A stretch of 64,000 nt of DNA from Bacillus sp. T3. GTDB taxonomy: Bacteria; Bacillota; Bacilli; Bacillales; Cytobacillaceae. The notes beneath the pieces were generated by a model, which was given only the letters and a program-made list of their open reading frames with translations, had not been told where the DNA came from and searched no databases. Positions 45,690 to 54,270 of the stretch are shown here, one piece after another. The number at the start of each line of letters is the position of its first letter. Within the stretch, counting starts at the first letter, position 1. The stretch is from assembly GCF_033449965.1 (NCBI RefSeq), contig NZ_CP137761.1, positions 2,604,001 to 2,668,000 of the forward strand, written 5' to 3'. Made by a program: the position numbers and the translations under genes.

Positions 45690-46375
45690 AAACCCCTTAT
45701 TGACCTGTTGCTCTTTCGATCGACTTCCGTTTTGGTCGATAGAGGCTTGCTATTGACTACTTTCTCTTTCGATTGACTTCTGTTATGGTCAATAGAAGCT
45801 CGCTTTTGACCACTTTCTCTTTTGATTGACTTCGGTTTGGTCGATAGAAGCCCAGGTATTGACCACTTTCTCTTTTGACCGACTACCGTTTTGGTCGATA
45901 GAAGCCCAGGTATTGACCACTTTCTCTTTTGACCGACTTCCAGGTTTGGTCGATAGAAGCCCCCTATTGACTACTTTCTCTTTTGACCGACTTCCAGGTT
46001 TGGTCGATAGAGGCTCGCTATTGACCACTTTCTCTTTAGACCGACTTCGTTTTAGTCGATAGAAGCCCCCTATTGACCACATTTTCTTTCGATCGACTTC
46101 GGTTTAGTCGATAGAGACCCTTTATTGACCACTTTCTCCATTAACCCGACTTCGGTTTGGTCGATAGAAGCCCCCTATTGACCACTTTCTCTTTTCACCG
46201 ACTTCCGTTTTGGTCGATAGAGACCCTTTATTGACCACTTTCTCCATTAACTCAACTTCGGTTTGGTCGATAGAAGCCCTTTATTGACCACTTTCTCCAT
46301 TAACCGACTTCGGTTTGGTCAATAGAGACCCTTTATTGACCACTTTCTCCATTGACCGATTTCGGTTTGGCCCTT
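45690..46375. repeat. About thirteen tandem 52-55-bp repeats with internal hairpins
   Basis: The core GTCGATAG (or GTCAATAG) recurs at 45735, 45788, 45840, 45894, 45949, 46003, 46055, 46107, 46160, 46213, 46266 and 46318. Each unit holds GGTCGATAG, a 6-9-nt loop and CTATTGACC, then ACTTTCTC and GACCGACTTC. Open frames crossing it are artefacts. It fills most of the 819-bp gap 45644-46462, between convergent genes. Confidence 0.92.
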
Positions 46376-46412
46376 TATTAAAACTCAATCGATTTTCGAG
46401 TTTGGTCCCCTC

Positions 46413-46443
46413 AATAAAAACGGAAGGTACCTATGCACCTTCC
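46413..46443 (-). terminator. Intrinsic terminator of the DUF4353 gene
   Basis: On the minus strand GGAAGGT (46443-46437) pairs with ACCTTCC (46428-46422), followed by GTTTTTATT. Confidence 0.75.
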
Positions 46444-46462
46444 ATTTACATTAATTTTATTT

Positions 46463-48574
46463 TTACTGTCTAGGTCCGCCAAATTCAACTCCTAATTCAG
46501 CAAGCTGTGTCTGGGCTTCTTCGCGTGTGATTGTTCCTGCACGTTCCTGCTCCATGATGGCTTCGACTTTTATTCGAGTTTCCTCATCTAAATCGGCAAA
46601 CCGATCACCTGGGTTACCGCCACCACCGTCTGGAGCTCCGCCACCCATTCCACCAGGACCACCACCGGCACTGTTGCCAGTTGTGACGCCTGATTCATTT
46701 AGCCATGTAACAGAATCGCTTACTGTAAATTCTACGACTTTTGTTCCACCCTTTTCCGTTGTACCATCTTTATATATGCCGTTTGATTCACTACCAGTCA
46801 CCGTTCCACCTGAAAATAGTGTATAGGACTCATCCTTCTTTATTTTATCAGAGCTAATAAAAACGGATTGATAGTCCTTGGCTGGCTTAAAGGTGACGAT
46901 ATTGTTTCCTTCGCTATCCTCAAGATGTACAACCGTTCCCGCTTCCTGGGTTTCCGGATATGTCATTAGAATCGAATTTTGACTTGATTGTTCGGATGAT
47001 GCTTGTGCCATTCCCGAACTACCGGCAGCGATCAATAACCCACCATTCATTTCAAAGCTTGAATCATAATCAAGTGATCCATTGCCAGATGAAGTTGGTC
47101 CGTTTACAAAGACTGTTCCAGCTGTCATTAAAATTGAACCGTTTGCATCTAACCCATCTCCATTTGCGTTAACAACAATATTTCCGCCATTGATCGAGAG
47201 TAAATTACCTTCGGTGGTTGCTTGAATATCCATACCTGATCCGTCGGCTCCTCCGCCAACATTGATTCCATCATCACTTGTTGTCACATTAATTTCCCCA
47301 TCAAAAATGGTAATCGAATTACCTTCGATTCCTTCATAGCTCTTTGTAACGTTAATGGTTCCACCTGATGTAATAACCGATGTATCTGCATGAACTCCAT
47401 CGTCACCACTGGCAATTTTCAATTCTCCCTCAACGATGTTCACGTTTTTGTTACTGTGGATCGCGTCGTCAGAAGTATCGAGATTGAATTGACCACCACC
47501 AATTACAATATCTACAGTTGCTTTTAAGCCTTTTGCACTGTCTGATTCGGTAGTATCTGTTGTGGTAGTAGAGGTTGTGGTATTCGTTCCGTTACTCATC
47601 CCTCCATTTTTGCCGCCCATTCCCATTCGATCATCATTTGTCTTAATGGTTTCTGGACTTCCGCCACCCGTCGCAATGGTGTAAGCACCGTCCGTAATCC
47701 ATAGTGATGATTCCGCTTGGACACCGTCATTAACGGCTGTGATGTCAATTGTACCACCTTGAAGGACAATGGCCCCTTTCGATGTATCCTTATCGTTCGA
47801 TGATTTAACACCATCCCCACCAGCATGAACCGTGATTGTTCCCTCTTTCACCGCGACGATGTCTCTTCCCATTAAACCATCGTCTTTGGCATCGATTTGA
47901 ATGACCCCACCGGTAATTTTCAGCTCATCTTTACTGGTGATACCATTATTGTAGTTAGCATCGACGACCAGTTTCCCTTCACCATTTATCGTCAAATTGT
48001 CCTTACTAAATAGTGTTGCATTTGGTTCATCCGTGGATGAATCATCAAACACATAATTTCCCCCATCTGAGAGAAGGTTTTCAGTTCCACCTTCAAGCGA
48101 AATGACAGTTTTCTCTGCCTTGGATACAAAAATCGCGGCTGAATCATTATTGTTAATTTCCACTCCATTTAATACAAGTCTTACAGTGTTCTTGTCCTCG
48201 GCATCGACTACAATTTGTCCATCAGCCAAGCTGCCACTCAAAACATACGTCCCTCCCGCTTTGATCGTAAGGATATTATTTTGAAAAATTACAGCAGCTG
48301 ACGTGTCAAAGTTTGCTTCTGTCCCATTTAGTTCAATGTAGGTGGGATTTTCATTTTTCCAAGCGATATAGGCATCGTCCTCATCATACTTTACAAGTTT
48401 ACTGATGCTATCATTAATATCGTCAGCGGTCATCGCTTTTACATTTTCTGCCTTTGCTACTAGGCTTGTTGTACTTGATTCGCTATCGCTATCACTATTG
48501 CTGCATCCAAATAAAAATGCTGTGCATACAAGTGAGGTAGCGGCTGCTTTATAAAAACTTGTTTTTTTGTTCAT
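46463..48574 (-). CDS. Carbohydrate-binding DUF4353 (Cthe_2159-type) beta-helix lipoprotein
   Basis: A 703-residue secreted lipoprotein with lipobox FGC (Cys24). The mature protein is a right-handed beta-helix built from repeated turns such as SKDELKITGGVIQIDAKDDG and NVNIVEGELKIASGDDG, with many DDG/DDA calcium-like sites. A Gly-rich linker (GGGPGGMGGGAPDGGGGNPG) precedes a C-terminal helical hairpin. The Cthe_2159 family binds acidic polysaccharides. It is divergent from a two-component system, and the same direct repeats occur at its promoter and at the VTC promoter. Confidence 0.9.
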   Translation of the reverse strand: MNKKTSFYKAAATSLVCTAFLFGCSNSDSDSESSTTSLVAKAENVKAMTADDINDSISKLVKYDEDDAYIAWKNENPTYIELNGTEANFDTSAAVIFQNNILTIKAGGTYVLSGSLADGQIVVDAEDKNTVRLVLNGVEINNNDSAAIFVSKAEKTVISLEGGTENLLSDGGNYVFDDSSTDEPNATLFSKDNLTINGEGKLVVDANYNNGITSKDELKITGGVIQIDAKDDGLMGRDIVAVKEGTITVHAGGDGVKSSNDKDTSKGAIVLQGGTIDITAVNDGVQAESSLWITDGAYTIATGGGSPETIKTNDDRMGMGGKNGGMSNGTNTTTSTTTTDTTESDSAKGLKATVDIVIGGGQFNLDTSDDAIHSNKNVNIVEGELKIASGDDGVHADTSVITSGGTINVTKSYEGIEGNSITIFDGEINVTTSDDGINVGGGADGSGMDIQATTEGNLLSINGGNIVVNANGDGLDANGSILMTAGTVFVNGPTSSGNGSLDYDSSFEMNGGLLIAAGSSGMAQASSEQSSQNSILMTYPETQEAGTVVHLEDSEGNNIVTFKPAKDYQSVFISSDKIKKDESYTLFSGGTVTGSESNGIYKDGTTEKGGTKVVEFTVSDSVTWLNESGVTTGNSAGGGPGGMGGGAPDGGGGNPGDRFADLDEETRIKVEAIMEQERAGTITREEAQTQLAELGVEFGGPRQ

Positions 48575-48647
48575 TCTGCTAGTCTCCTTTATCTAATTCC
48601 CTATAAAATGGTGTCGTTCTCGCCCATGGACCATATTATTACGGACG

Positions 48648-48666
48648 AACCTTAACAAAACCTTAA
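48648..48666 (-). promoter_or_regulatory. OmpR-type direct repeat upstream of the DUF4353 gene
   Basis: On the minus strand TTAAGGTT occurs twice exactly 11 bp apart (48666-48659 and 48655-48648), about 75 bp before the lipoprotein start. An 11-bp spacing is standard for OmpR/PhoB-family dimers. The identical repeat stands before the VTC gene. Confidence 0.75.
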
Positions 48667-48801
48667 AAAACAAATAGGAATAGAGAGTCGCCTATCATTC
48701 CGATTTTTTTCATTTGCAAATCTGAAAAATAGCCCTATAATCAAACCTAACAAAATCGACAAAATTCCAGGTTGTGCTGAATGTAAAAAGGAGTCCGGCG
48801 A

Positions 48802-49488
48802 ATGAAACTATTAATTATTGAGGATGACCAATTTCTCTCCGATACAATAAAGGAAATGACACAGGCAATGTTTGATACAGAGCAGGCGTTTGATGGTGAA
48901 GAGGGATTATTTCTCGCACAACAAAATATTTTCGATGTGATTATTTTAGATATCATGCTTCCACATATGAACGGTTATGAAGTACTCCAGCAGTTACGAA
49001 ATGAGAGCATTTCTACCCCTGTCATCATGCTCACGGCGAAGGATGGTATTGATGATAAAATTAAAGGTTTTAAAGTCGGAGCAGATGATTATTTAGTGAA
49101 ACCCTTTCATCGCGATGAGTTATTATTGCGATTAGAAGCCCTTGTCCGAAGATCTGGTGGGGAGTTTAAGGAAAATGTGCTGATTTTTAAAGAGTTAAAA
49201 ATGAATTTAAAAACCAAAACTGTGACTATAGGCGATGAGCTTGTGAAATTGAATGGAAAGCAGTTTGATCTGCTTGAGTATTTACTCAACAATAAAAATA
49301 ATATTTTGACGAAGGAACAAATTTTTGACCGAATTTGGGGCTTTGAATCAGATACGTCCACCACCGTGGTCGAGGTATATGCGAGCAACTTACGAAAAAA
49401 TTTGAAGAAATTTCAATACGATCACTATATCAAAACGTTTAGAGGCTTAGGATATATGTTGACAGATAATGGTGACGATAATGGTTAA
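48802..49488 (+). CDS. OmpR-family response regulator
   Basis: A 228-residue regulator. The receiver domain has EDD at residues 7-9, the phospho-acceptor in IILDIMLPHMNG and Lys in DDYLVKPFH. The winged helix (about 130-225) includes LNGKQFDLLEYLLNN and TTVVEVYASNLRKNL. It overlaps the kinase gene by 8 nt. Likely targets are the direct repeats at 48648 and 51176. Confidence 0.95.
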   Translation: MKLLIIEDDQFLSDTIKEMTQAMFDTEQAFDGEEGLFLAQQNIFDVIILDIMLPHMNGYEVLQQLRNESISTPVIMLTAKDGIDDKIKGFKVGADDYLVKPFHRDELLLRLEALVRRSGGEFKENVLIFKELKMNLKTKTVTIGDELVKLNGKQFDLLEYLLNNKNNILTKEQIFDRIWGFESDTSTTVVEVYASNLRKNLKKFQYDHYIKTFRGLGYMLTDNGDDNG

Positions 49489-50770
49489 ACGAAGATTTTT
49501 CCAAAAAGAACAACTAAAATTTATGGTGCTGAATTTAATTGCATTCACCGTTATTTTTTCAATTTTTGGTGTGATCATCTATAGCCAGGTTGAGCATACA
49601 TTGATTTCCAAAACCGACAAAGAGCTATTGGCATTCAAAGAGAAAATAAAGAATGGACCGCAATTAGATGGAAAATCCGCTCAGCCAAATCCAGACTTTA
49701 CAAATAAACAAAAAGATAAGCCGAGGGATAATATGAATCCCCGAATTATGGTGGTTGATTGGAATGAAAAGGGAGAAATTATCAATCAAGAACAAATCGG
49801 AACACTATTCTATGAAAACTATCTTACCCAATATCAGCTCGACAAAAATACGCTTAACACGATTACCAACATAACCATTAATGATAGTGATTTCAGGTAT
49901 ATACTCGTTGAGAATACCAATAAAAATGATGAAATCGCCTATACTCAGCTCTTGTTGAACATTGATCCAGAACAAGCGATTCTCAATAACTTTGGTAGAT
50001 TGCTCATGGTTTGTTCCATCATATTTGTCCTTTTATCCATTTCAGCAAGTTTTATTTTATCAAAAAGGATGATGAAACCGATTATTCACTCTTGGAATAA
50101 ACAAGCAGAGTTTGTTGAAAATGCATCTCACGAACTACGAACACCTTTAACGATTATTCAAAATAAATTGGAGCTATTGCTGACAGAACCACAGGCGAAA
50201 ATTATCAACAAATTTGAAAATATTGCGTTAAGTCTTTCTGAAACAAGGCGCTTATCGAAGCTGACGTCGGATTTGTTGACCTTAGCCAGAGCCGATTCTG
50301 CGGAAACGGAGCTTGTGAAAACAGAGGTGCAGGTGGATTCCTTTGTTGAAAATCTCTGTGCACCCTATATGGAAATTGCCGAGTCACAGGATAAACATTT
50401 TTGGCTCAATTTAAATTGTAAAACGAATATCAAAGCAGATGAAGTACGACTCCATCAGCTTCTCGTGATTCTGCTTGATAACGCGTTAAAGTACACTGGG
50501 GAAAATGATAGCATCGGTGTCAAAACTTACAATGAAGATCATAGAATTGTCCTTGAAGTAACGGATACCGGAATTGGAATTAAAGAAGAAAATCTTCAAT
50601 ATGTGTTTGAACGATTCTTCCGAGAAGATAAAGCCCGTACGAGAGAAACCGGTGGTGTTGGGCTTGGTCTATCCATTGCCCAATGGATTGTAAAAAAGCA
50701 CGATGGATCAATCAAAGCGAAACGAAATGAAACAAAAGGTACAACTTTTATAGTTAAATTACCAATCTAA
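49481..50770 (+). CDS. Sensor histidine kinase
   Basis: A 429-residue membrane kinase. Helix 1 (about 14-34) and helix 2 (about 170-192) bracket an extracytoplasmic sensor domain. The phosphorylated His lies in ASHELRTPLT near residue 220. ATP-binding boxes are DNALKYT, DTGIGI, FERFFR and GVGLGLSIA. ATG 49481 is used because it overlaps the regulator stop. The signal is unknown but presumably envelope-related. Confidence 0.95.
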   Translation: MVKRRFFQKEQLKFMVLNLIAFTVIFSIFGVIIYSQVEHTLISKTDKELLAFKEKIKNGPQLDGKSAQPNPDFTNKQKDKPRDNMNPRIMVVDWNEKGEIINQEQIGTLFYENYLTQYQLDKNTLNTITNITINDSDFRYILVENTNKNDEIAYTQLLLNIDPEQAILNNFGRLLMVCSIIFVLLSISASFILSKRMMKPIIHSWNKQAEFVENASHELRTPLTIIQNKLELLLTEPQAKIINKFENIALSLSETRRLSKLTSDLLTLARADSAETELVKTEVQVDSFVENLCAPYMEIAESQDKHFWLNLNCKTNIKADEVRLHQLLVILLDNALKYTGENDSIGVKTYNEDHRIVLEVTDTGIGIKEENLQYVFERFFREDKARTRETGGVGLGLSIAQWIVKKHDGSIKAKRNETKGTTFIVKLPI

Positions 50771-50849
50771 GGAAAGTACATTTTAGTTAACGAGTACCGT
50801 TACCTATTGTAGGACGTAAGCGACTATTTTGTTTAACATGGTAGAGGAC

Positions 50850-51030
50850 ATACGTTCCGCTATTTTCACAAAAAATGTTGTTTTGATTGGCTAAACGGAC
50901 ATCAGGTTCTCTATTTGATAATATATTGGCATTTTTATATATTTTTAATCTAAATAAGGTATCCTATGTCCCCTCAAGTCTAGCAAATAGGATATTTTAT
51001 CAAAATAAGGTCCTCTATGTCCGCTCAATA
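50850..51030. repeat. Diverged repeat pairs in the gap before the VTC gene
   Basis: AAATAAGGT(at)CCTATGTCC-CTCAA occurs at 50952 and 51003, 51 bp apart. A reverse-complement-like version (ACGGACATCAGG..CTATTTGATA) lies at about 50901-50926 and a weaker one near 50848. No gene is seen in 50771-51046. Confidence 0.6.
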
Positions 51031-51046
51031 ACATAGCTTAGGAATT

Positions 51047-51076
51047 AGCTCAGATCAATCAGGTCTGGGCTTTTTT
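51047..51076 (+). terminator. Intrinsic terminator
   Basis: AGCTCAGATC (51047-51056) pairs imperfectly with GGTCTGGGCT (51062-51071), followed by a T-run. It could end the kinase transcript and insulate the VTC promoter. Confidence 0.6.
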
Positions 51077-51175
51077 CATCTTCAAAAACACCAAAACCTT
51101 GCACTTATGCAAATTCACGTATTTCGTTAGGAAAAGAAGAGGAACCCTCTCCACGTAATTTGCTCCTTTTTTCTT

Positions 51176-51206
51176 TTAAGGTTTGTTTAAGGTTTGTCCT
51201 TAATAA
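51176..51206 (+). promoter_or_regulatory. OmpR-type direct repeat and -10 element of the VTC operon
   Basis: TTAAGGTT occurs at 51176-51183 and 51187-51194, 11 bp apart. An AT-rich TAATAAT-like -10 follows near 51201-51206, so the repeats cover the -35 position. That is the layout of a promoter activated by an OmpR/PhoB-type regulator. Confidence 0.75.
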
Positions 51207-51246
51207 TGTGAAACGTGGTACTTGAGAGAGAGAAGGAGTGCTGAAA

Positions 51247-51944
51247 ATGAAAGCCATGAGTTTAAATGGCATTAAAGGCCGAACTGAATTAAAGCATGAA
51301 ATAACGAAGATGGATTGTCATCTCTTACGTGAAAAATTAAAACATGTGATGAAAACCGATCCCCATGCCAAAACGGATGGAAAATATTTAATTCGAAGTG
51401 TCTACTTTGATAATTTTGAAAATAAAATTCTCCAGCAGAAAAAGGAAGGCATGCTAGATCGTGATAAATATAGAGTCAGGCTCTATGACTACAATCCAAA
51501 CCTATTAAATCTCGAAAAAAAAGCAAACGCAATAATTTAACCTATAAGGATAAATGCAGAATCACCTCTGAAGAGTATGAAAAAATTCGATTCGGTGATA
51601 TCAGTTGGATGGAACATGATTCAAGACCACTTATTCAGGAATTATTTTTTCAAATCATGATGTTTCAAATTAAACCCGTAACAGTGGTAGATTACGAACG
51701 TGAAGTATTTATTTACGAACATGGCAATGTCAGGGTTACTTTTGACAGCTCGATTAAAACAAGCTTTCGAAATAACGATGTACTAAATCCCGATTTAGCA
51801 ATGGTTGAAACGAACCCCGAAATCGTGATTTTAGAGGTAAAATATGATGAATATTTGCCAGAGGTGATTCGGCGATTGCTTCAAATCGGATCGCGAAAAA
51901 AAGGTACGTACTCAAAATATCAAGTTAGCAGAATGTATGGATAA
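51247..51944 (+). pseudogene. VTC-domain polyphosphate polymerase, frameshifted at an A8 tract near 51515
   Basis: A CYTH/VTC-fold protein of about 232 residues. Family residues include ELKHEI near the start, IRSVYFDN, DKYRVRLYDYNP and the closing VILEVKYDEYLPEVI. The frame ends after NLEKKANAII but continues one base out as KSKRNNLTYKDKC through to SKYQVSRMYG. One A missing from a run of eight repairs it. VTC enzymes make inorganic polyphosphate from ATP. ATG 51247 follows AAGGAG. Co-transcribed with the DUF4956 gene. Confidence 0.88.
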
Positions 51945-51976
51945 CAAAAACTTTAACATTTTTGGAGGTATACAGC

Positions 51977-52660
51977 ATGGAAAGTATTAATTTTAACGAT
52001 ATTTTTAAATCAAGCATACTCGAAAAGACAAGCAGCTTTTCTTTTATCGATGCCCTTCTGGGTCTGTTGATAGCATTTGCAATTGGTGCATTCATTTATT
52101 TTATTTACAGGAAAACATTTACAGGTGTAATTTATTCGCACACCTTTAATATTTCTTTGATTATCATGACAATGGCTACAACGCTGATTATTTTGGGAAT
52201 TTCTTCGAACGTCCTGTTATCGCTTGGTATGGTTGGTGCCTTGTCCATCGTCCGCTTCCGGACACCGATTAAGGATCCAATGGATATTGTTTACCTATTT
52301 TGGGCGATTGTTTCTGGGATTTTATGTGGTGCGGGCTTTATTCCACTTGCGATTATGGGCTCGATTCTAATTGGCATGGTGTTAGTCTTGTTTATGAATC
52401 ATTTTAAAATTGAAAACCCATATTTATTGGTCATTAAATATAGCGAATCAAATATTGAAAATTCATTAGAGCATATCATTTCTGGTCATTCAAAAAAACA
52501 TTCCATCAAATCGAAATCGATTATGCCAGGAAATGATTATGAAATAACCTACGAAATCCGTGTAAAAGAAGGCGAAACAAACTTCATCAATAGCATCTCC
52601 AGCTTAAACGGAGTAAAATCTGCGATCATGTTAAGCTATGACGGGAATTTCACAGCTTAA
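51977..52660 (+). CDS. DUF4956-family membrane protein
   Basis: A 227-residue protein with four hydrophobic helices in the first 135 residues and a soluble C-terminal domain (DYEITYEIRVKEGETNFINSI). GMVGALSIVRFRTPIKDP is the most conserved DUF4956 segment. ATG 51977 lies 8 nt after GGAGG. It is almost always next to VTC-domain genes, and a joint role in polyphosphate or envelope polymer handling is inferred. Confidence 0.92.
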   Translation: MESINFNDIFKSSILEKTSSFSFIDALLGLLIAFAIGAFIYFIYRKTFTGVIYSHTFNISLIIMTMATTLIILGISSNVLLSLGMVGALSIVRFRTPIKDPMDIVYLFWAIVSGILCGAGFIPLAIMGSILIGMVLVLFMNHFKIENPYLLVIKYSESNIENSLEHIISGHSKKHSIKSKSIMPGNDYEITYEIRVKEGETNFINSISSLNGVKSAIMLSYDGNFTA

Positions 52661-52665
52661 AAACC

Positions 52666-52698
52666 AAAGGAAGTAGGAGCATTATCTCCTGCTTCTTT
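52666..52698 (+). terminator. Intrinsic terminator
   Basis: AAGGAAGTAGGAG pairs with CTCCTGCTTCTTTT (52666-52679 with 52685-52698, one G-T) immediately after the DUF4956 gene. Confidence 0.8.
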
Positions 52699-52760
52699 TA
52701 ATGATTATTCCCACATCGGACTTTGATTACCAAGATAGTTCCCATGCCTGGCACACAAGT

Positions 52761-52793
52761 AAAAGAGCGTAACCATTTCTGATTACACTCTTT
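52761..52793 (-). terminator. Intrinsic terminator of the putrescine/GABA operon
   Basis: On the minus strand AAAGAGTGTAATC pairs with GGTTACGCTCTTT with G-T pairs and ends in TTTT. It lies 17 nt past the gabD stop. Confidence 0.7.
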
Positions 52794-52809
52794 ATTACAT
52801 ATTTGACCT

Positions 52810-54267
52810 TTAACAATCTAAACCAATCGAAATATATTTCACTTCTAAAAACTCTTCGATACCGTAATGACCACCTTCCCGGCCAAGACCGCTTTCTTTG
52901 TACCCACCGAATGGAGCTTGGGCAGTTGATGGGAGGGCATCATTAAGACCGACAATACCATATTCCAGCTGCTCGGTAATCCGAAAAGAACGACTTAAGT
53001 TTTCTGTATAGACATAAGCTGCAAGTCCGTAACGTGAATGATTTGCCCGTTCAATAACTTCTTCCTCGGTTTTAAAAGTAGAGATTGGCGCCAGAGGCCC
53101 AAAGATTTCCTCCTTCACACATTCCATTTCATCGTGAACATTGGTCAATATGGTTGGTACATAAAAATAACCATCATTTTCGTTTGGCATCTCACCGCTA
53201 TACTGAATCTTTGCCCCTTTATTCACTGCATCCCTAACTAATGTATCCACTTTAGAAAGAGCTGCCAGATCAATTAACGGACCTATATCGGTTCCCTCGT
53301 TAAGACCGTTTCCCACCTTGAGCTTTTCTAATTCTAATTGAAAAATAGTAATAAATTCATTTGCGATACTTTCCTGAACATAAATTCGATTCGTACAAAT
53401 ACAGGTTTGACCCGCATTACGGAATTTAGATTGGATTAGTCCTTGAGCTGCTTTTCGTAAATTTGCATCGTCCATCACTATAAATGGAGCATTTCCACCT
53501 AATTCCAGCGATATTTTCTTAACATTTTCTGCTGCTCCACGCATTAATGTTTTGCCAACTTCAGTCGATCCGGTAAAGGTAATTTTCGTCACTCGATGGT
53601 CCTTCAGCCAAACCTCCCCAATCTCTGCAGATTTACCGGTGATAACATTAATAACTCCTGCAGGAATTCCAGCTTCATGAGCTAACTCAGCCATTTTTAA
53701 AGCTGTAAGTGGAGTCTGGTTTGCGGGCTTGATTACGCAAGTGCAGCCAGCGGCAAGGGCTGGGGCCACTTTTCGAGTAATCATCGCTGCCGGAAAATTC
53801 CAAGGGGTAATCGCTGCTACCACCCCAACAGGTTCCTTTCTAATCAGAATTCTTTTGTTATGGTGGGATGCCGGAATGGTTTCTCCATACACCCTTTTTC
53901 CTTCTTCAGCATACCAGGACACGAAACTGTTAGCATACTGAACCTCGCCTAAAGACTCGGTTAAGGGCTTTCCTTGCTCTAACGTCATGATTCTGGCAAT
54001 TTCTTGTTTATTTTCATCCATTAATTGATGCCATTTCATTAATAGACGATAGCGCTCATCTGCTGTTTTTTTCGACCATGTTTTAAACGCTTTGTACGCA
54101 GCTGTAACAGCCTCTTCCGCTTCCACTGCACCTCCTGTTGGAACCGCCCCAATAATCTCCTTGGTAGCCGGATTGATAATCTCTGTAAAAAATTCATAAT
54201 CGTTACCGACCCAATGCCCATCAATAAACATAGGATAAACTTGATATTTTTGTTTGACTCTGTCCAT
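52810..54267 (-). CDS. gabD: NADP-dependent succinate-semialdehyde dehydrogenase
   Basis: A 485-residue aldehyde dehydrogenase converting succinate semialdehyde to succinate, the last step of GABA degradation. Landmarks: TPWNFPAAMITRK, FTGSTEVGKTL, catalytic Glu in LELGGNAPF, catalytic Cys in AGQTCICTNR, and C-terminal APFGGYKESGLGREGG. It starts 3 nt after gabT, so the two are coupled. It is an intact paralogue of the broken gene at 18935. Confidence 0.95.
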   Translation of the reverse strand: MDRVKQKYQVYPMFIDGHWVGNDYEFFTEIINPATKEIIGAVPTGGAVEAEEAVTAAYKAFKTWSKKTADERYRLLMKWHQLMDENKQEIARIMTLEQGKPLTESLGEVQYANSFVSWYAEEGKRVYGETIPASHHNKRILIRKEPVGVVAAITPWNFPAAMITRKVAPALAAGCTCVIKPANQTPLTALKMAELAHEAGIPAGVINVITGKSAEIGEVWLKDHRVTKITFTGSTEVGKTLMRGAAENVKKISLELGGNAPFIVMDDANLRKAAQGLIQSKFRNAGQTCICTNRIYVQESIANEFITIFQLELEKLKVGNGLNEGTDIGPLIDLAALSKVDTLVRDAVNKGAKIQYSGEMPNENDGYFYVPTILTNVHDEMECVKEEIFGPLAPISTFKTEEEVIERANHSRYGLAAYVYTENLSRSFRITEQLEYGIVGLNDALPSTAQAPFGGYKESGLGREGGHYGIEEFLEVKYISIGLDC

Positions 54268-54270
54268 TTC

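Noticed and set aside
45789..46082. 97-residue minus-strand and 78-residue plus-strand frames with repeated SRSKEKVV or LTTFSFDR peptides
   Set aside because: Repeat artefacts of the 52-55-bp array, with no start context.
7740..46380. CRISPR interpretation of the tandem arrays
   Set aside because: Units are contiguous or differ by drift, without unique spacers flanked by constant repeats, and no cas genes occur.
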